Below are positions 1-11,520 of a DNA stretch of 64,000 nucleotides, piece by piece; positions within the stretch are counted from its first letter, which is position 1; each line of letters begins with the position of its first letter. The notes below the pieces were generated by a model, which did not search any database, was not told the DNA's origin, and worked only from the letters and a program-made list of their open reading frames with translations. Source of the stretch: Diadema setosum. Lineage: Eukaryota; Echinodermata; Echinoidea; Diadematoida; Diadematidae. Made by a program: the position numbers and the translations under genes. Location: NCBI RefSeq assembly GCF_964275005.1, contig NC_092693.1:30826173-30890172 (forward strand). The letters are read 5' to 3'.

Positions 1-1020
1 CAATGATGTCGTTTTCAGTTACATAGAGTACACTCCCATCATCGTCAACATGAGGGCCGTTGCTCGTGCACTGCTCTGGGAGATTATGGCCTGGGCTTTC
101 TGGGTGCAGTGGACTCCCGACGCTCTCCAAATCTGGCTTGCAAACCTCTTCCGTCGACTCCTCTCTCTGCTGGAGAGCAGCTTGTTTCACTAACGAGTCC
201 AGTGGAGGAGGGTCACTTATGCTGATGCTATCCACAAAGGATACGCGCACTTCCTTGCCAATATGGCTCTGCAAGTGTTCTGTGAGATTAGCCCCACGGA
301 GATCAGCTTTCCCGCACTTGGGGCACTTGTAACACTTGAGGCCAAAGCACTTGCCCTGTGGCAGGTCGGTTGTGTAGCTCATGAAGTAGGACTCCAAGTC
401 ATCAAAAAACATGTTGATTGTGTCCCCCTGGTGGTCCAGGAGCTTATCCATAGACTTAAGGGCAGAGGTATCAGAGCTGACTACACTATCAGGTACAGGC
501 AAAGCATTCAGTTGTGCCGTCTTGTTGTCACAAGCATGCATCACTTCATTCTCAGAAGCTGCGTGCTCCTCTCCTACACTCGCGGGTACAGGCGAAGCAT
601 TCAGTTTTGCCGTCTCATTGTCACAATCATGCATCACTTCATTCTCAGTAGCTGTGCGCTCCTCTCCAGTTGCAATGTTCCCCTCGGAACAGTCTTTACC
701 CTCTGGAATATCAAGGAGTTCCTCATCATCCAGTCCTGGTGCATTATCTTCCACACATTTGGGCTCAATACATTCATCACTCATGTCTACTCTGCTATGT
801 GTTCCATCCCCGTCTGCATACGCTGAATTTGCATCATCAACACCAGCCGCAGGTTCCTCCTGTCCTTCTGGTAGATTCTCAAGTGTGTCCATGGCATCTG
901 GAGGGGAACTATCTATTTCACAGGAATGCGGTCTGGAGGGGAGATGTTCTGTATCCATGGGGACTATCTCTTGATGGTTATTCCCTGCTGACTCCTCTGC
1001 AGTCTTGGCTGTTTCTCCCC
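1..1020 (-). CDS. Exon 3 of the large zinc-finger protein (cut by window edge)
   Basis: The acceptor lies at 1022-1021 (TATCCACAAAG). The frame begins with two bases completing Gly and then stays open for 339 codons to the window edge. Most of it is acidic and disordered-looking. It holds one canonical C2H2 finger of C-x2-C-x12-H-x3-H spacing (starts CPKCGKADLRG, ends EHLQSH) at roughly 295-355. Two 31-residue repeats are encoded by direct 93-bp repeats at 485-577 and 578-670. Plus-strand reading frames here are shadows of this exon. Confidence 0.83.
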
Positions 1021-4000
1021 CTTTGTGGATATTGATGGGAATCAAGATAAAAACAAAACAAAAATTCATTATTACACTTACTTACATTACTTAACCCTAA
1101 CTAGGCCGGGCTATTCAGGTAGATGATAGAGCCGGGGGGGGGGGGCCTCCCAGGCCCCCCCCTCCGGATCTCGGCCGTCGACCGCGCGATCGCGACGAAA
1201 ATTGGCACACGCATTGCCTATGATGTAATCTAAAGTACCATGAAGTTAATTTTTTCAAAAATTATCATTTACACTAAATTATGCTAATTTATGCATAATG
1301 ATGCATGAAATCAGACAATTTGGTATAAATCACTAAATAAAGTTCAAAACAGGCACATTTTTTGTGTAAATATTCTTTTTAGTGTCCTTAGCAAATGTAA
1401 GAGAAAAAAATTGCGCAATCAGAAACAATTTCCTAAGTATTTTATTGTTTTTTGAATTTCTTATGTATTTCTTTGTTTTTTCGACTTTATGTTTTCCATT
1501 GTTTTTTCGATGAAATTTGTCCATGACATTGTTCCGAACAAGAAAATGCATTTTTAATTGATTTTAATCAATAAAACCCCAAAATAATCATGCTTTTATG
1601 AAGTTTGCCTGTAAACACAGTTTGCATTGAAATTGTACACAAATTCACGTTTTTGAGCAATTTTTGGTCTGACATGCACGTGCATATTTATGCGCAACTT
1701 CGGAACCGCGCACCCGGGCATCGCAAATTTGGTGTCAAAAGATGCGGGAGACCCGAAAGAAAAAAGTCATGAAACGTCGCGGCGATAGCTTCTCGCGATA
1801 GCGATACATCGCGCGAAACGTTGAGGGGGGGGGCCTCGGAGGCCCCCCCCCCCCGGCCTAGTTAGGGTTAAGAGTCATTTGGCAACTGTTGATCCACTTG
1901 TTAAGCTACTGTTTACCCTCATATTCATTTAAAACATATACAATAGATCCTATCATGATTTGCACACAAATAACATGGCTGCATGTCAAGATGATTGATA
2001 TCTGTATAGCTATAAACAGTTTGGTTTGTTACTATAAACAAATTTTTGTACATTCTCCCTACAGGATCTAGATTCTATGTCAGTTATGAGCTATTAAATT
2101 TCAACTGACAGTACAAAATAAACATCAATATGACATCAAGTCTTAATGACTATTTTCCACAGAGTTTTAACTGAACTCTCTCCTGTTAATGTGACAACAG
2201 TCAAACCTGTCCACAGCGGCCATCCCAGGGAAATAAAAGAGTGGCCGTCACAGACAGGTGGCAGTTATAGACAGGTTTCCGACATTTTGTGTACATAGCC
2301 TACATGTATGCATTGTCATTATAAACATCTGTAAGTACTTACATGTATATATGAAAATGAATGTGTATTATATATGTATGCACATGTGTGTTTCATACAC
2401 TGAACAATGCTTTTATTGGTCGAGTCATAGCACAGCACAGAAATTTTCACTAGTGCATTGCAACTACTGAATGCATCGGTGGCGATAAGTGTAGCCATAA
2501 ATGACCGACATGGCTGCAATGCAGGAAACATGCTGAATCATCAGCTTGGCTGCGCCTCCGTGTTGTGTGGCTGCTATCAATGGACAGGTTAAAATTTACT
2601 CCTGGGGAAAAGATAGGTGGCTGCTGACTGCATTAGGCAGGTGGCCAAACAAAAACATGGATTTTCTCTCGGGGGGGGGGGGGGATTTTTCAGTGGCTGC
2701 ATACAGTAGGTGGCCACTGTAGACAGGTTTGACTGTACTTGTTTACTTTTGTCTCTATCAACCCATGTAAGATTCTTTTCTGACCTTCTATTGTCTCTGA
2801 CAGATGGTCTGCATCCTGAGCATGGCACTGCTGTGCCGCTGTCTCTGCATGGGTTGGGGCTGGCTCCTCCTGGTATTGACTTGGCAAACATCCAGTCTTA
2901 CCATGTGCAGCATCCTCAAATGCTAGAGCATCTTGACTTTCCACTGGTGTAGACTCTGCATCTCTGTGGCTTGGAGCATCAGTGAGAACCTCATCTTTGG
3001 CTGGATCATTCTGTCCCTCCTTCCTTTCACTGCATGAAACAATAACACAGGCAAGATTGACTTGCAAATGGGCTGCTAACTGAATTATGATTTCTTTTAC
3101 ATTGCTGATATTGGAAGCAATGGCTGTTTGAAAGCATGTAACCATTGGATGGGAGGCTTAAAGTCCCCTCTGCAGGATGAGGTCATGATGACAAAAAGCC
3201 TTGCCAATGGAAAACTGCTGCCGCTGGGGGGCTCAAACAGCAGACCTCCCGATTAATATGCCATGGTCTCATCTGCTCTGCTTATAACATATCAATGCAA
3301 ATCATCAAATCAAATTAAATACCTCAGGGTACAAGTACATTGTAAAAATTCAGCATACAATAAGGCATGCAGTCTCAGTTTTGATGCCTTTATATACTCA
3401 TGTTTACAAATATATCAAAGGAAAAGAAAGATGCACTGGAAAGCACTAAGATAATGCACTTTCAAACATACTTGTTGCACAACCTTCAGCAAAATTTGGA
3501 GATATCATTTCAATGCCACATATTTGACACGATACACAGCAAATTATCTATTAACCAATAGAAACCAATTACGAAAAACTATCAGTAACCCAGCAACTTC
3601 ATGTCACACTATCTAGGAGTCCATTATGGAAAATAGTATGAATTCTATTAAACTTACTTAAATCAACATTTCTATATTCAAAACATTTACAAGTACTAAC
3701 ATACATCTATGTATCATAGTAAAGAAAGATTTACTAACCTCACAGAAACGTTGCAGTCTTGTGCTTTGTTCTCTTCCTGTGGTGCAGCTTGAGAGAGATG
3801 AGCCCTGAGATGATTGACCATGGCTTGACGATTAGTGCCAGCGCAACCAAAGCTGCATCCACTGGCTAGACATTTGTAGAAATGACCTCTCAATCTCACT
3901 CTTCTACCCCCAAGTGCACAGAGTCTTGTTTTAGGGAAAGGCACACGACAAAACTTGTCCCCGATCTTTACTTTGTTGAAGTCTTGATGAGGTGACGCAT

Positions 4001-7000
4001 CTTTGAAAAGCTTCAGGAATTCTTTCCTCGGAACTGCAGGAGATTTTGTTGAGGCATAGAAGACCATGGGTTTGTTTTTGCCCTTTACATGTTTGTCCTG
4101 TAAGTGACAGGCAAGAGCTCTCATGATATCAACTTTCCGATCCATTGTCATTGCTTCTTGGAAGTATTTGCAGTTCTTTATTCTGCACCGGAATATGCAC
4201 AGTCCAAATCCTCTTCTTTTCACTCTTATTTGGTTGTCCTTCTTTGGTTTTCTAAGCCTGAAGAATTTGACAATCTCTGAAGATGAAAGTCCAAGCATTA
4301 ACCGTTTCCTATGGTGGACTTTAGTTGCCGTGGAAGAAACATGTTCCTGTTCACACAGCATACTCACAGCTTCAGACTTACTCTGTTGAGGAGTGCCATG
4401 GCTATCTGAAGTCTTCCCAGGTTCATTTGTGAGCATTGACATAGCCTCAGTATCTATCCCTCCCCTACCAGAATCAGAAGAATTCTTTGTTCCACTGCTG
4501 GGATTGTCGCTAGCTATTTTCCCATGGCTTTGATCAGTGCCTTGACCTTCTTCTACAGCACCTGTGATTGTTTCAAGATTGTCACTATCACATGTAGTAG
4601 TTGGCAAAGTTGCAGCTTCATTAGAAGATTCATTTGACATCTGATTTGTATTCTCTCCATCTGCACCTTGTCCATAACTTACATCTACTCTATTCTCCTG
4701 GACTTCAAGTGTCAGTCTTCTCTTCTTGCTTGCTGTCACACCAGTGTCTTTCGGACTAGCATTATCATCATGGGGATCATGGGATACTCTCCTTTTCACA
4801 GCAAGAGCTCCTTTGTGGGAGTTGACACAAATGTTCCAGGATGGCACCTTCCTTCGGATAAGGGATCTCCATTTTGGCATTTCAATCTTTGTCGATTTCC
4901 TACCACTGATAGACTGCTGTGAGGAAGCTTTTCCTTCTGCTTCTAACTCTGTCAGAGTCCTGAGTGATCTCACATTGCAAATCTTGGGCATCCAGTCAAA
5001 TGTCATCTCCCCCTTGTCTACCAGTGTTTCTTCTCCAGATTCTTGAGGCTCTTGAGTAGTTGCAATCTTCCATTTGGTCACAAGGCTGGGGAACTTCTCT
5101 CTTAGTTTGTCAATATCTGCTTGTGTCAAGACACTCTCAGCTTCCTCTACCATTGTCTGCTTCTCTCTATTGGCATGAGACGAACTGTCACTGGACTCCT
5201 CTTGCGTTGCAGTGAATTTCGCAGCTATGTTAGAGAGGACATTGGCAGGAAGTTTGAGAGGCTCTGAGCCAGCATCCAGTGCCTTTTTGATAGCTACCTT
5301 CAGTGTCTGTGAGGAATGTGTCTGTGAGCTGGGAACACTGATGACTTTGCACACCTTATGTCCCAACTTGTTGATAGCGACAATCCGTAACTTTCTGACT
5401 AAATTGTCATCTGCTGGAGAGTAAGCTGACATGGTCTTTGAAATGGATTGGTAATCTTCTTTGGAGATGAGCGTGAAAAAGATATGCTTGATCAGATGGG
5501 AACAGATTGTCTTCTTGTAGCACTTTGATCTGGCACAATTAGCCCACATGCATGTGTACACTTGTTGTACTTCTCCAAGGTGAAGATTGGCTTCTTGCGT
5601 GTCAGCTAGAGTGAAATGCGCTTGTACCTGGCTAAAAGTCAAGCGAAGGGGTCTTGGAATAGACTGCTTTGGCAACCGTGATCCACAGCTAGCGAGCATT
5701 TGCAAGGGCACCAATATCTGGAAATGGACTCGTATGTGTGCAAGCATAGCTCGGATAGTCCTATTCACCTCAGTTTCACAATTGCGCAACTGGCACATCA
5801 TCTTTGTGCTCGAGCTCTTCTTGAAGTAGCAAAGAACCTGCTCTGGCTCCATGATCAGAGGCTCACATGTGAGTGTAGAGTCTACATCATTTCCATAATA
5901 ATCAAGCAGATCTGATGAAGAGTCCTTTTGGGCTTGTTTGGCCTCTGGAGAAGTGGATATCACACTCTTTGATCCATTTGTCTGCATGTCATCAGCTTCA
6001 TCAATGATTTGCAAGTAGTCAGATATGTCATCCTCAGTCAATGTAACAGGACTACCTGATTTTGATGGAACTCCCTGGTTTGCCATTTCCTGATCACAGA
6101 CATTGTTTGGGCCATCAACAGTATTATCTACCAGATCATCTTCATCTGAACTGAGTTGGATGACATCCTCTGAAGATTTGTGAGTTGAGACAGCACAATT
6201 GTCAACATCAGCAAACCTACGTGAAGGTCGTCTCCAGTGTGAGCGTAACTGAGATCGTGTCTTCCCATTATTCCATCTTCGCGTACTTTCACCTTGTTTG
6301 CATCTAGACTTGTATTTTGCTTTCACTGGAATGCATGCTGTCAAGGTAGACTTGACTTTATTTGGAGACTGCAGAGTCTTAAAGCTATGCATCATAGTTC
6401 TGCCACCCCTAAGGCGATTACCAGCATTTGACATACTGCCTGCAGCACCATAGCCACTGCCACCACGTATTAGTGCTGTATTATCTTTGGGTCGTAAGGA
6501 ACCATAATAGCATGTTGCACTTGATGAACTGGATCTGAGTGATGCAAGCCGCAAAGCTTTCCTGAGGCAATCATCATCATCATCACTGTCGCTCCTTGAG
6601 TGTCTATGCTTCTTCTTTTTCTTCTTTTTCTTCACAAGGTGAGATGATGTATGGGACTCGGTTGTCACATAGGTATACAGTGAACCTTCTTTGGCTGAAG
6701 TGGGTGCATTTTCCATTGTAAATGGAGGCACAATGTAGTCAACCCATTTCAGTGCCTTATCAGTGCATGGCTTGCACTTCTGTCCTTCAGACATGCCTTC
6801 TTCTTTTTCTGGAAGTATGATCAATTCTACTTTGGGTTGGATGTGCTTAGCGAGATGAAACTGCCTAACAACATGATCATGACTTGTTCTGATGATTCTA
6901 GACTGGCAAATTCTGCATGTCACATAGAAGTTGTTTTGCTCACATGGCTCATAGAAAGATTCAAGTACTGCAAGTGGTGCATAAATCTTTGTGGTCAAGG

Positions 7001-9917
7001 TTGTCGATGGTGCCAACTTGCTGCAATGTTTCATGTGGAGTGCCAACTGGAGGTGCTGTGGAAAACATGCGTTGCATCTTGCACATTCAAAAAACACTTC
7101 ATCAGACAACTTGGCCAGGTCATTGGGAACAAGATTATTTCTTGCAGCGGCCGCAGCTACTACAATTTTGGACAGCTCTGCATCAACAGGCTTTTTGTTG
7201 TTCACAGCCAGATCTTTCTTCTTTGGTGGCTCTTCAAACACAGTCACCTTTTCTTGCACCACAACTGCAACTTTCTTTTCTTCCTTTGTCACACGACCTG
7301 GGAATGCTGCGGTGTCTAAGCATACTTCAAGGGCAAACAAACCATCCGTCTTGTGAGCATTTGGTGAGTAAACTTCTTGTGGTCTTGCAATCGTCACTGT
7401 AGGTGGAGGAGCTGCCTTTGATACTTGTAGTTTCACAGGAGATTCCTTTGGAGTATTTTCCAACTTGCGTGATCCCTTTCTGAAGTTTGAAGTTGCATTG
7501 CAAGGTGTATCTGGCAATTGAGGCACCTTCCTGGCAGTGCTACCCTTACTGGCAGTGCTACCCTTACTGTCTGTGCTACCCTTACTGGCTGTGCTACCCT
7601 TACTGGCTGTGCTCCCCTTTTCAGTGGATGTGGGAACAATTGTTGGGGCTAGTTTCACAGGTTTCTGAACAGAAGCCATTGAAACTACAGATGATGTTGT
7701 GCTTGGTTGAGTTGTTGCAGAAGTAGTCATTCGCAGAATTGGTCTTTGAAGTGTACCTTGGTTGCCCTGTTGGAAACCTGGACCGAGCAGTAACTGAGTG
7801 CTTTGAACCACGCCTGACGTGTTTGCGCATGATACAGGTCCTGGGGGAATTGTGAGCAACAGAGTTTGGCCCGGCTGCAGAGTTGATGATTGAAGAAGCA
7901 CTGACTTTGGAATAGACAGTAATTGGCCTGAGTTTGACTGCACCAATACATTTCCACTAGATGGCACATTTGCAGGCATTGGAGCTGGATTTGGAACGTG
8001 AACAACTACTGAGGAAGGCTGCAGAAGCTGTGGTGAGACACCTGGGGTTGGGCATGTAGCTTGTGGTCTGACTGTTGTTTGTGTGGTCATTCCCTGTGGT
8101 GCAATGATAGGAGCTAAAACAGTTTTTGAGGCGGGTCTTAAAGGCATAACATTTGCACTTGGCATTGCAGGTGTTGTTACACTTGGCTGGATTGGAGTTG
8201 CTAGCGGTCTACCACCACTCAGTGGAATCAAGAATTTTGTTCCGTTTTTTTCAGCCATTTGATAAAGCTGACCATTAACATGCACAAGTTGCTTGGAACT
8301 CGATGTTGGAAGCTGGCGAGAACCTACAGGTGTTGGAGCAGCTGGTGGAGTGCTGTTAACGACTGGAACTGTACTTGAAGGAGTGGTTTGAGATTGTGGT
8401 GTACTTGCACTAGTGATTGAGTTTCCAGCACTTGTTTTGGGGACTGCAGAATACTTCTGACTAGCAATAACATCATGGCCTTGTTTACTTTGTAACTTAA
8501 CCACCCTTGGTATAGGCAGGGGTCCTGTTTTCTCATGTGGCCTTGCATTGTTCTGCCTTGTGGATGTGCCATTAATGCTGCTCCCTCCTTTGTTTCTTTT
8601 AGATGTAGTGGTTGATTGCTTTTTTGACAAGGTTGGAGAGTAATCCTCATCATCTTCATTGTCATCAATTACACATAGATCATCACCATCATCATCATCA
8701 TCATCTGAACTGGAATTGGTATATTCTGTATACTTTCGAGCAGCAACTTTCCTTGGTGTTCTACGCAGGACAAGACTTTGAGTATATTCTGGGGGTTTTC
8801 TGCCTTCCTGGGCATTTGAGATGTGCATTTCTTTGCCTTTTGATGTCTGATTACCAGCCACCTTAGCAGCCTTTGATTTTTCCATACACCCATCAGGTGC
8901 TTTCACATTCTCTCTATTTTTCTTCAGACTTAATTTCACAGTGTTGTCTTTTTCATCACTACCTGTAATGTCTATTACTTCTTCAGAAGGTTTAGACTGA
9001 TTTGCTGGCACCGCAGTTGACACAGCTTTACTACTTTGTACTTTCTCTGTGTCATTACTACCTGCATTCTTGTCAGTGCTTTTCACCAGCAAAACTTTGT
9101 GAACACTTCGCAGATGTTTGTGTAAATCTGCCATGTCAAGTTTCATATTGCAGAAAAGGCAATCCACTGACTTCTGCTTAGAGACAATGATAAGTTTATG
9201 AGACTGCAGAAGGTGCTTGTTGAGCTCCGCTCTTGATGGACTGATGTGTCCACATCGCACACACTTATACATGCTTGTTAATGCTGGCTTTTTGTTTTGA
9301 TCTTTTGGTGTTTGGGAAACAACAATGATATCATCATCCTCATCATCTTCTTTGGCAGTTTCTTTGGAAGGAGAGTGGTTTGTGTTCACAGATTTCCTTG
9401 ATTCTTCCATAGCAGGTTCGTCTGTTGTATCTGGTTTCCGTTTTTCTTGGCCAGTCAACTGCTGATCTACTTCACACTTTCCTGAATCATCCTGTTTTTG
9501 GCCCTCTGTATCAGAGAGACTATCTTTTTTCTGTGGATCAGTCGGTTCATTTGGGATGATGGTGGCGGTATCCACTTCTCCATCTTTCAATGGCAATTCT
9601 TGAACTGCTGTATCTTTCTGCTGAGAATGGTTTTCTTGACAGGTGGACGCACTACAAGGCAGTTTGTCACCTTTTCCAACATTCATATTTTCTCCATGGG
9701 TGACATCATTGCTTTGAGGTTCCTGCAAGACTGAGTTTGCACTTGTATCATCAAGAATGCTCACCTTGTCATTCTCTTTTGACAGGTTTTCTACAGCCAC
9801 ATTTTCTGTTTGGGGTTTCGTTCTGCTTGCATCTGTACTACCAGAACTACGCATCCTGTCAGCATCTGCTGATACCTCATCGGTGACTCCACCCTCTGGT
9901 TGAGCCTGTTGTTCCAT
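1..9917 (-). CDS. Large multi-zinc-finger nuclear protein (partial; 3 exons, runs off left edge)
   Basis: Three exons (9917-3739, 3029-2785, 1020 to the edge) read on the minus strand and give about 2,480 residues with no stop. Phases agree: exon 1 ends with two bases of a Ser codon that exon 2 completes, and exon 2 ends with one base of a Gly codon that exon 3 completes. The ATG at 9917 opens MEQQAQPEGG. Finger-like Cys/His units lie near residues 216-239, 251-272, 937-962, 998-1024, 1369-1395, 1452-1478, 1906-1943 and 2010-2041, with one more in exon 3. Several later fingers use C-x4-C spacing (CQLRNC, CMWANC, CRIKNC, CLASGC). Between them are acidic runs, a Lys8 stretch followed by HRHSRS (a likely nuclear signal), and a long Ser/Thr/Pro/Gln-rich region. 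A chromatin or transcription role is inferred from this composition. The layout recalls ADNP/POGZ-class proteins, but I saw no homeodomain or transposase-like domain and assign no orthologue. Confidence 0.88.
485..670 (-). repeat. Two 93-bp direct repeats inside exon 3
   Basis: Two adjacent copies encode parallel 31-residue blocks. The shared cores are ENEVMHDCDNETAKLN and ENEVMHACDNKTAQLN. The unit is 31 codons, so the reading frame is kept. Divergence between copies is modest and mostly conservative. Confidence 0.85.
1091..1871. mobile_element. TTAA-flanked piggyBac-like non-autonomous element, copy 1
   Basis: TTAA lies at both ends. The inverted termini begin CCCTAACTAGGCCGG, and each is followed by a G-run/C-run hairpin (GGGGGCCTCC..GGCCCCCC) and CpG-rich sequence with Cla/Nru-like cgatcgcg motifs. 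The roughly 780-bp interior is AT-rich with no transposase frame. TTAA duplications and CCC-starting ends are typical of piggyBac elements. It lies in intron 2 of the zinc-finger gene. A second copy is at 50238-51009. Confidence 0.75.
2198..2735. mobile_element. pogo/Tigger-like non-autonomous element (CAGTCAAACCTGTC ends)
   Basis: Inverted ends CAGTCAAACCTGTC and GACAGGTTTGACTG enclose about 540 bp with internal repeats of gtggccgt and gacaggt. A TA follows the 3' end, but the 5' flank has lost it. It holds no coding capacity. It lies in intron 2 of the zinc-finger gene, about 50 bp from exon 2. A related end fragment is at 25273-25370. Confidence 0.7.
2785..3029 (-). CDS. Exon 2 of the large zinc-finger protein
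   Basis: This 245-base exon follows a good acceptor (TTTCATGCAG before 3029) and ends at an AAG|GTCAGA donor. It takes two bases from exon 1 and passes one base to exon 3, so the frame stays open across both junctions. The 82 or so residues are hydrophilic and acidic (opening SERKEGQNDPAKDEV) with no finger. They look like a disordered linker. The donor is non-ideal at +3, but its phase fits. Confidence 0.75.
3030..3738 (-). other. Intron 1 of the zinc-finger gene
   Basis: This roughly 709-bp intron is bounded by GTTAGT at 3738 and TTTCATGCAG at 3030. It is AT-rich, and I see no other gene or clear repeat in it. Confidence 0.7.
3739..9917 (-). CDS. Exon 1 (coding) of the large zinc-finger protein
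   Basis: This is a single 6,179-base coding exon of 2,059 codons plus two bases. The open frame runs on to 3714, but the last residues are probably intronic because a GTTAGT donor directly follows an AG at 3740-3739. That donor gives the phase that exon 2 needs. A neighbouring GTGAGG donor would make exon 2 start with a stop, so it is rejected. Contents in order: an acidic Ser/Thr-rich N-terminus; DDDIIVVS near residue 192; two fingers at about 216-272; VIDITGSDEKD near 314; a long Asp run near 405-430; Pro/Thr/Gln-rich sequence at about 490-800; GSTASK repeats near 764-797; finger-like units near 937-1024; the Lys run near 1093; VIQLSSDEDD near 1249; two C-x4-C fingers at 1369-1478; and two more near 1906-2041. 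Just upstream on the minus strand, ctacttcag at about 9942 could be the acceptor of a 5'UTR exon. Confidence 0.92.
7530..7625 (-). repeat. Coding minisatellite, 18-bp unit (GSTASK)
   Basis: About five tandem 18-bp units encode GSTASK-like hexapeptides (GSTASK, GSTDSK, GSTARK) near residues 764-797 of the zinc-finger protein. The unit length keeps the frame. The repeat adds Ser/Thr/Lys to a linker and is likely to vary in copy number. Confidence 0.85.
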
Positions 9918-9942
9918 TTTTAGGTATCATGCAAATACCTGA

Positions 9943-11520
9943 AGTAGAGTCACCTCATGCGCTCATTTCCCTTTCAAGAAATCCTGACTGAAACATCACT
10001 TTTCCATAGTCCAGAGTACACCACAGAAACTGTTGAATTCATAGCTCCCACAGTCGCAGAACAATCATGGACACTTCACAGCCTGTTGTTTGATTATCCT
10101 TTCCTGTGCAGAGTCCATTCTCAAAGGAATCCAGAGATAGTGATCACGGTGAGTGCACTGCACAACAGCCAAGTGTCACCTGCAAGTAATTTGTAGTAAA
10201 GAGAAAAGGACACAAAATAAAGACCATACATGACATAGCAAAACAGAGCACAAACTTATGATCTGATGCTCACGGTAGGAAAAGCTCAGCCATGAATATA
10301 TAATTTTTGCAGCGAAGTATTGGTATGAACTGAAAGCAAACACAAGCCTGTAATGGTTTTGACATGGTAATCTCTGTCATATACCAATACACATAAGACA
10401 TCCTACGGGAGAAAATATGCTATAAATTTAAAGTACAGGTTTGTTCTTCATATACTTTGTACAGGATCAAACCAAAACCTGTGTCTTTTCTCTGAAGTGA
10501 TAATTGATGTGATCAAATGTCATAACCCTGCATAATAATGATCAGAAACAGGGGTGAACAGTACACTTGAAATCAAAGAATATCTGCAGTTTCTGCATAG
10601 TCTGAAGGCAGTGCTCAGTTATTCTTCATCACAAACAAAACACATTTTATAAGCAGTCTATTAACTCTCCAATTGATGTACAGGTGTATGTATCAACTTA
10701 GGCTGGTTATTCACTGAATACTGTTCAATGATTATTGTAAAATAACAGCAGTTCCCACATCAAGTGATTGCTTGAGAGCACACAAATGAACCATAGCCAT
10801 TCATTTGGCCTAAGATTTAATTTTACAGTCATTTAATAGGGCTGCCAACTCTCATGCAATTAGCGTGAGACTCCCGCAATAAAACAAATTTTAACTGTCT
10901 CACAGTGATGAAAGAAATATCATGGTGAATCTAAAGTAAAAAAAGAAAAAAAGTAAAAAAAGAAAAAAGAAAGAAGAAGAAGAAAAAAAAGAAACGTCTC
11001 CAAAGCCCCTGAAAATCTGAACATTCAATATGTCCAAGGCCAAACTTTCAAGATTTTCCCACAGGCACACTATTTCTCTATGGTATGCATACATGTGTTA
11101 AAATCTTTACTAAAGTATGCACCAGTGTGCATCATCTAAAATAAATACAAAATTGTCAAAGCTCCCTGACATGCAAAAGCGGGTGGTGGTGGTGGGCTGG
11201 GGAGAGACGCTCCCCTTCCACACCACCCCCCCCCCTCCACCTCAAGGCCATGATTGCTTTGATTCTTTGGGTTTGGTCACTCAATCACTCCCTCACAGTG
11301 CCTCACTCCAAACTCTCACTCAAGGATAGCAGTCCTGCATTTAACATGATTATAATGACTGGTCATCAGCACTTTAATGTAGCAATGCATGGTAAATGTA
11401 CAGTAGAAGTACATGAAAGGGCAGTTTTATCACGTTGATGACTTGATGGTTGCCGCAGAATTTATTCAAATGTAAGGATCTGCTTAAACATGCTCTAAAA
11501 CAAATATTGTAATTGTCATG
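9943..11520. other. Region upstream of the zinc-finger start codon, no gene recognised
   Basis: This stretch is AT-rich, with no frame longer than chance. At 10838-10910 is a half-copy of the hAT-like element found whole at 32261 (gggctgccaactctca..). A purine-rich AAAAAGAAAGAAGAAG stretch lies at 10938-10993. A short C-run (ccacccccccccctcc) lies near 11225. A 5'UTR exon boundary at about 9942 is possible. Confidence 0.5.

Noticed and set aside
263-974. Plus-strand open frames of up to 187 codons
   Set aside because: They are antisense shadows of exon 3 of the minus-strand zinc-finger gene, which has the fitting splice site, finger and codon pattern.
3714-3738. Last few residues of the long open frame taken as a true C-terminus
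   Set aside because: A phase-compatible GTTAGT donor sits at 3738, and two further in-frame exons follow. Reading through to the stop would lose the downstream finger exon.
6837-7402. Plus-strand open frames of 120-160 codons within the zinc-finger exon
   Set aside because: Antisense to a 2,059-codon coding exon. No independent signals.
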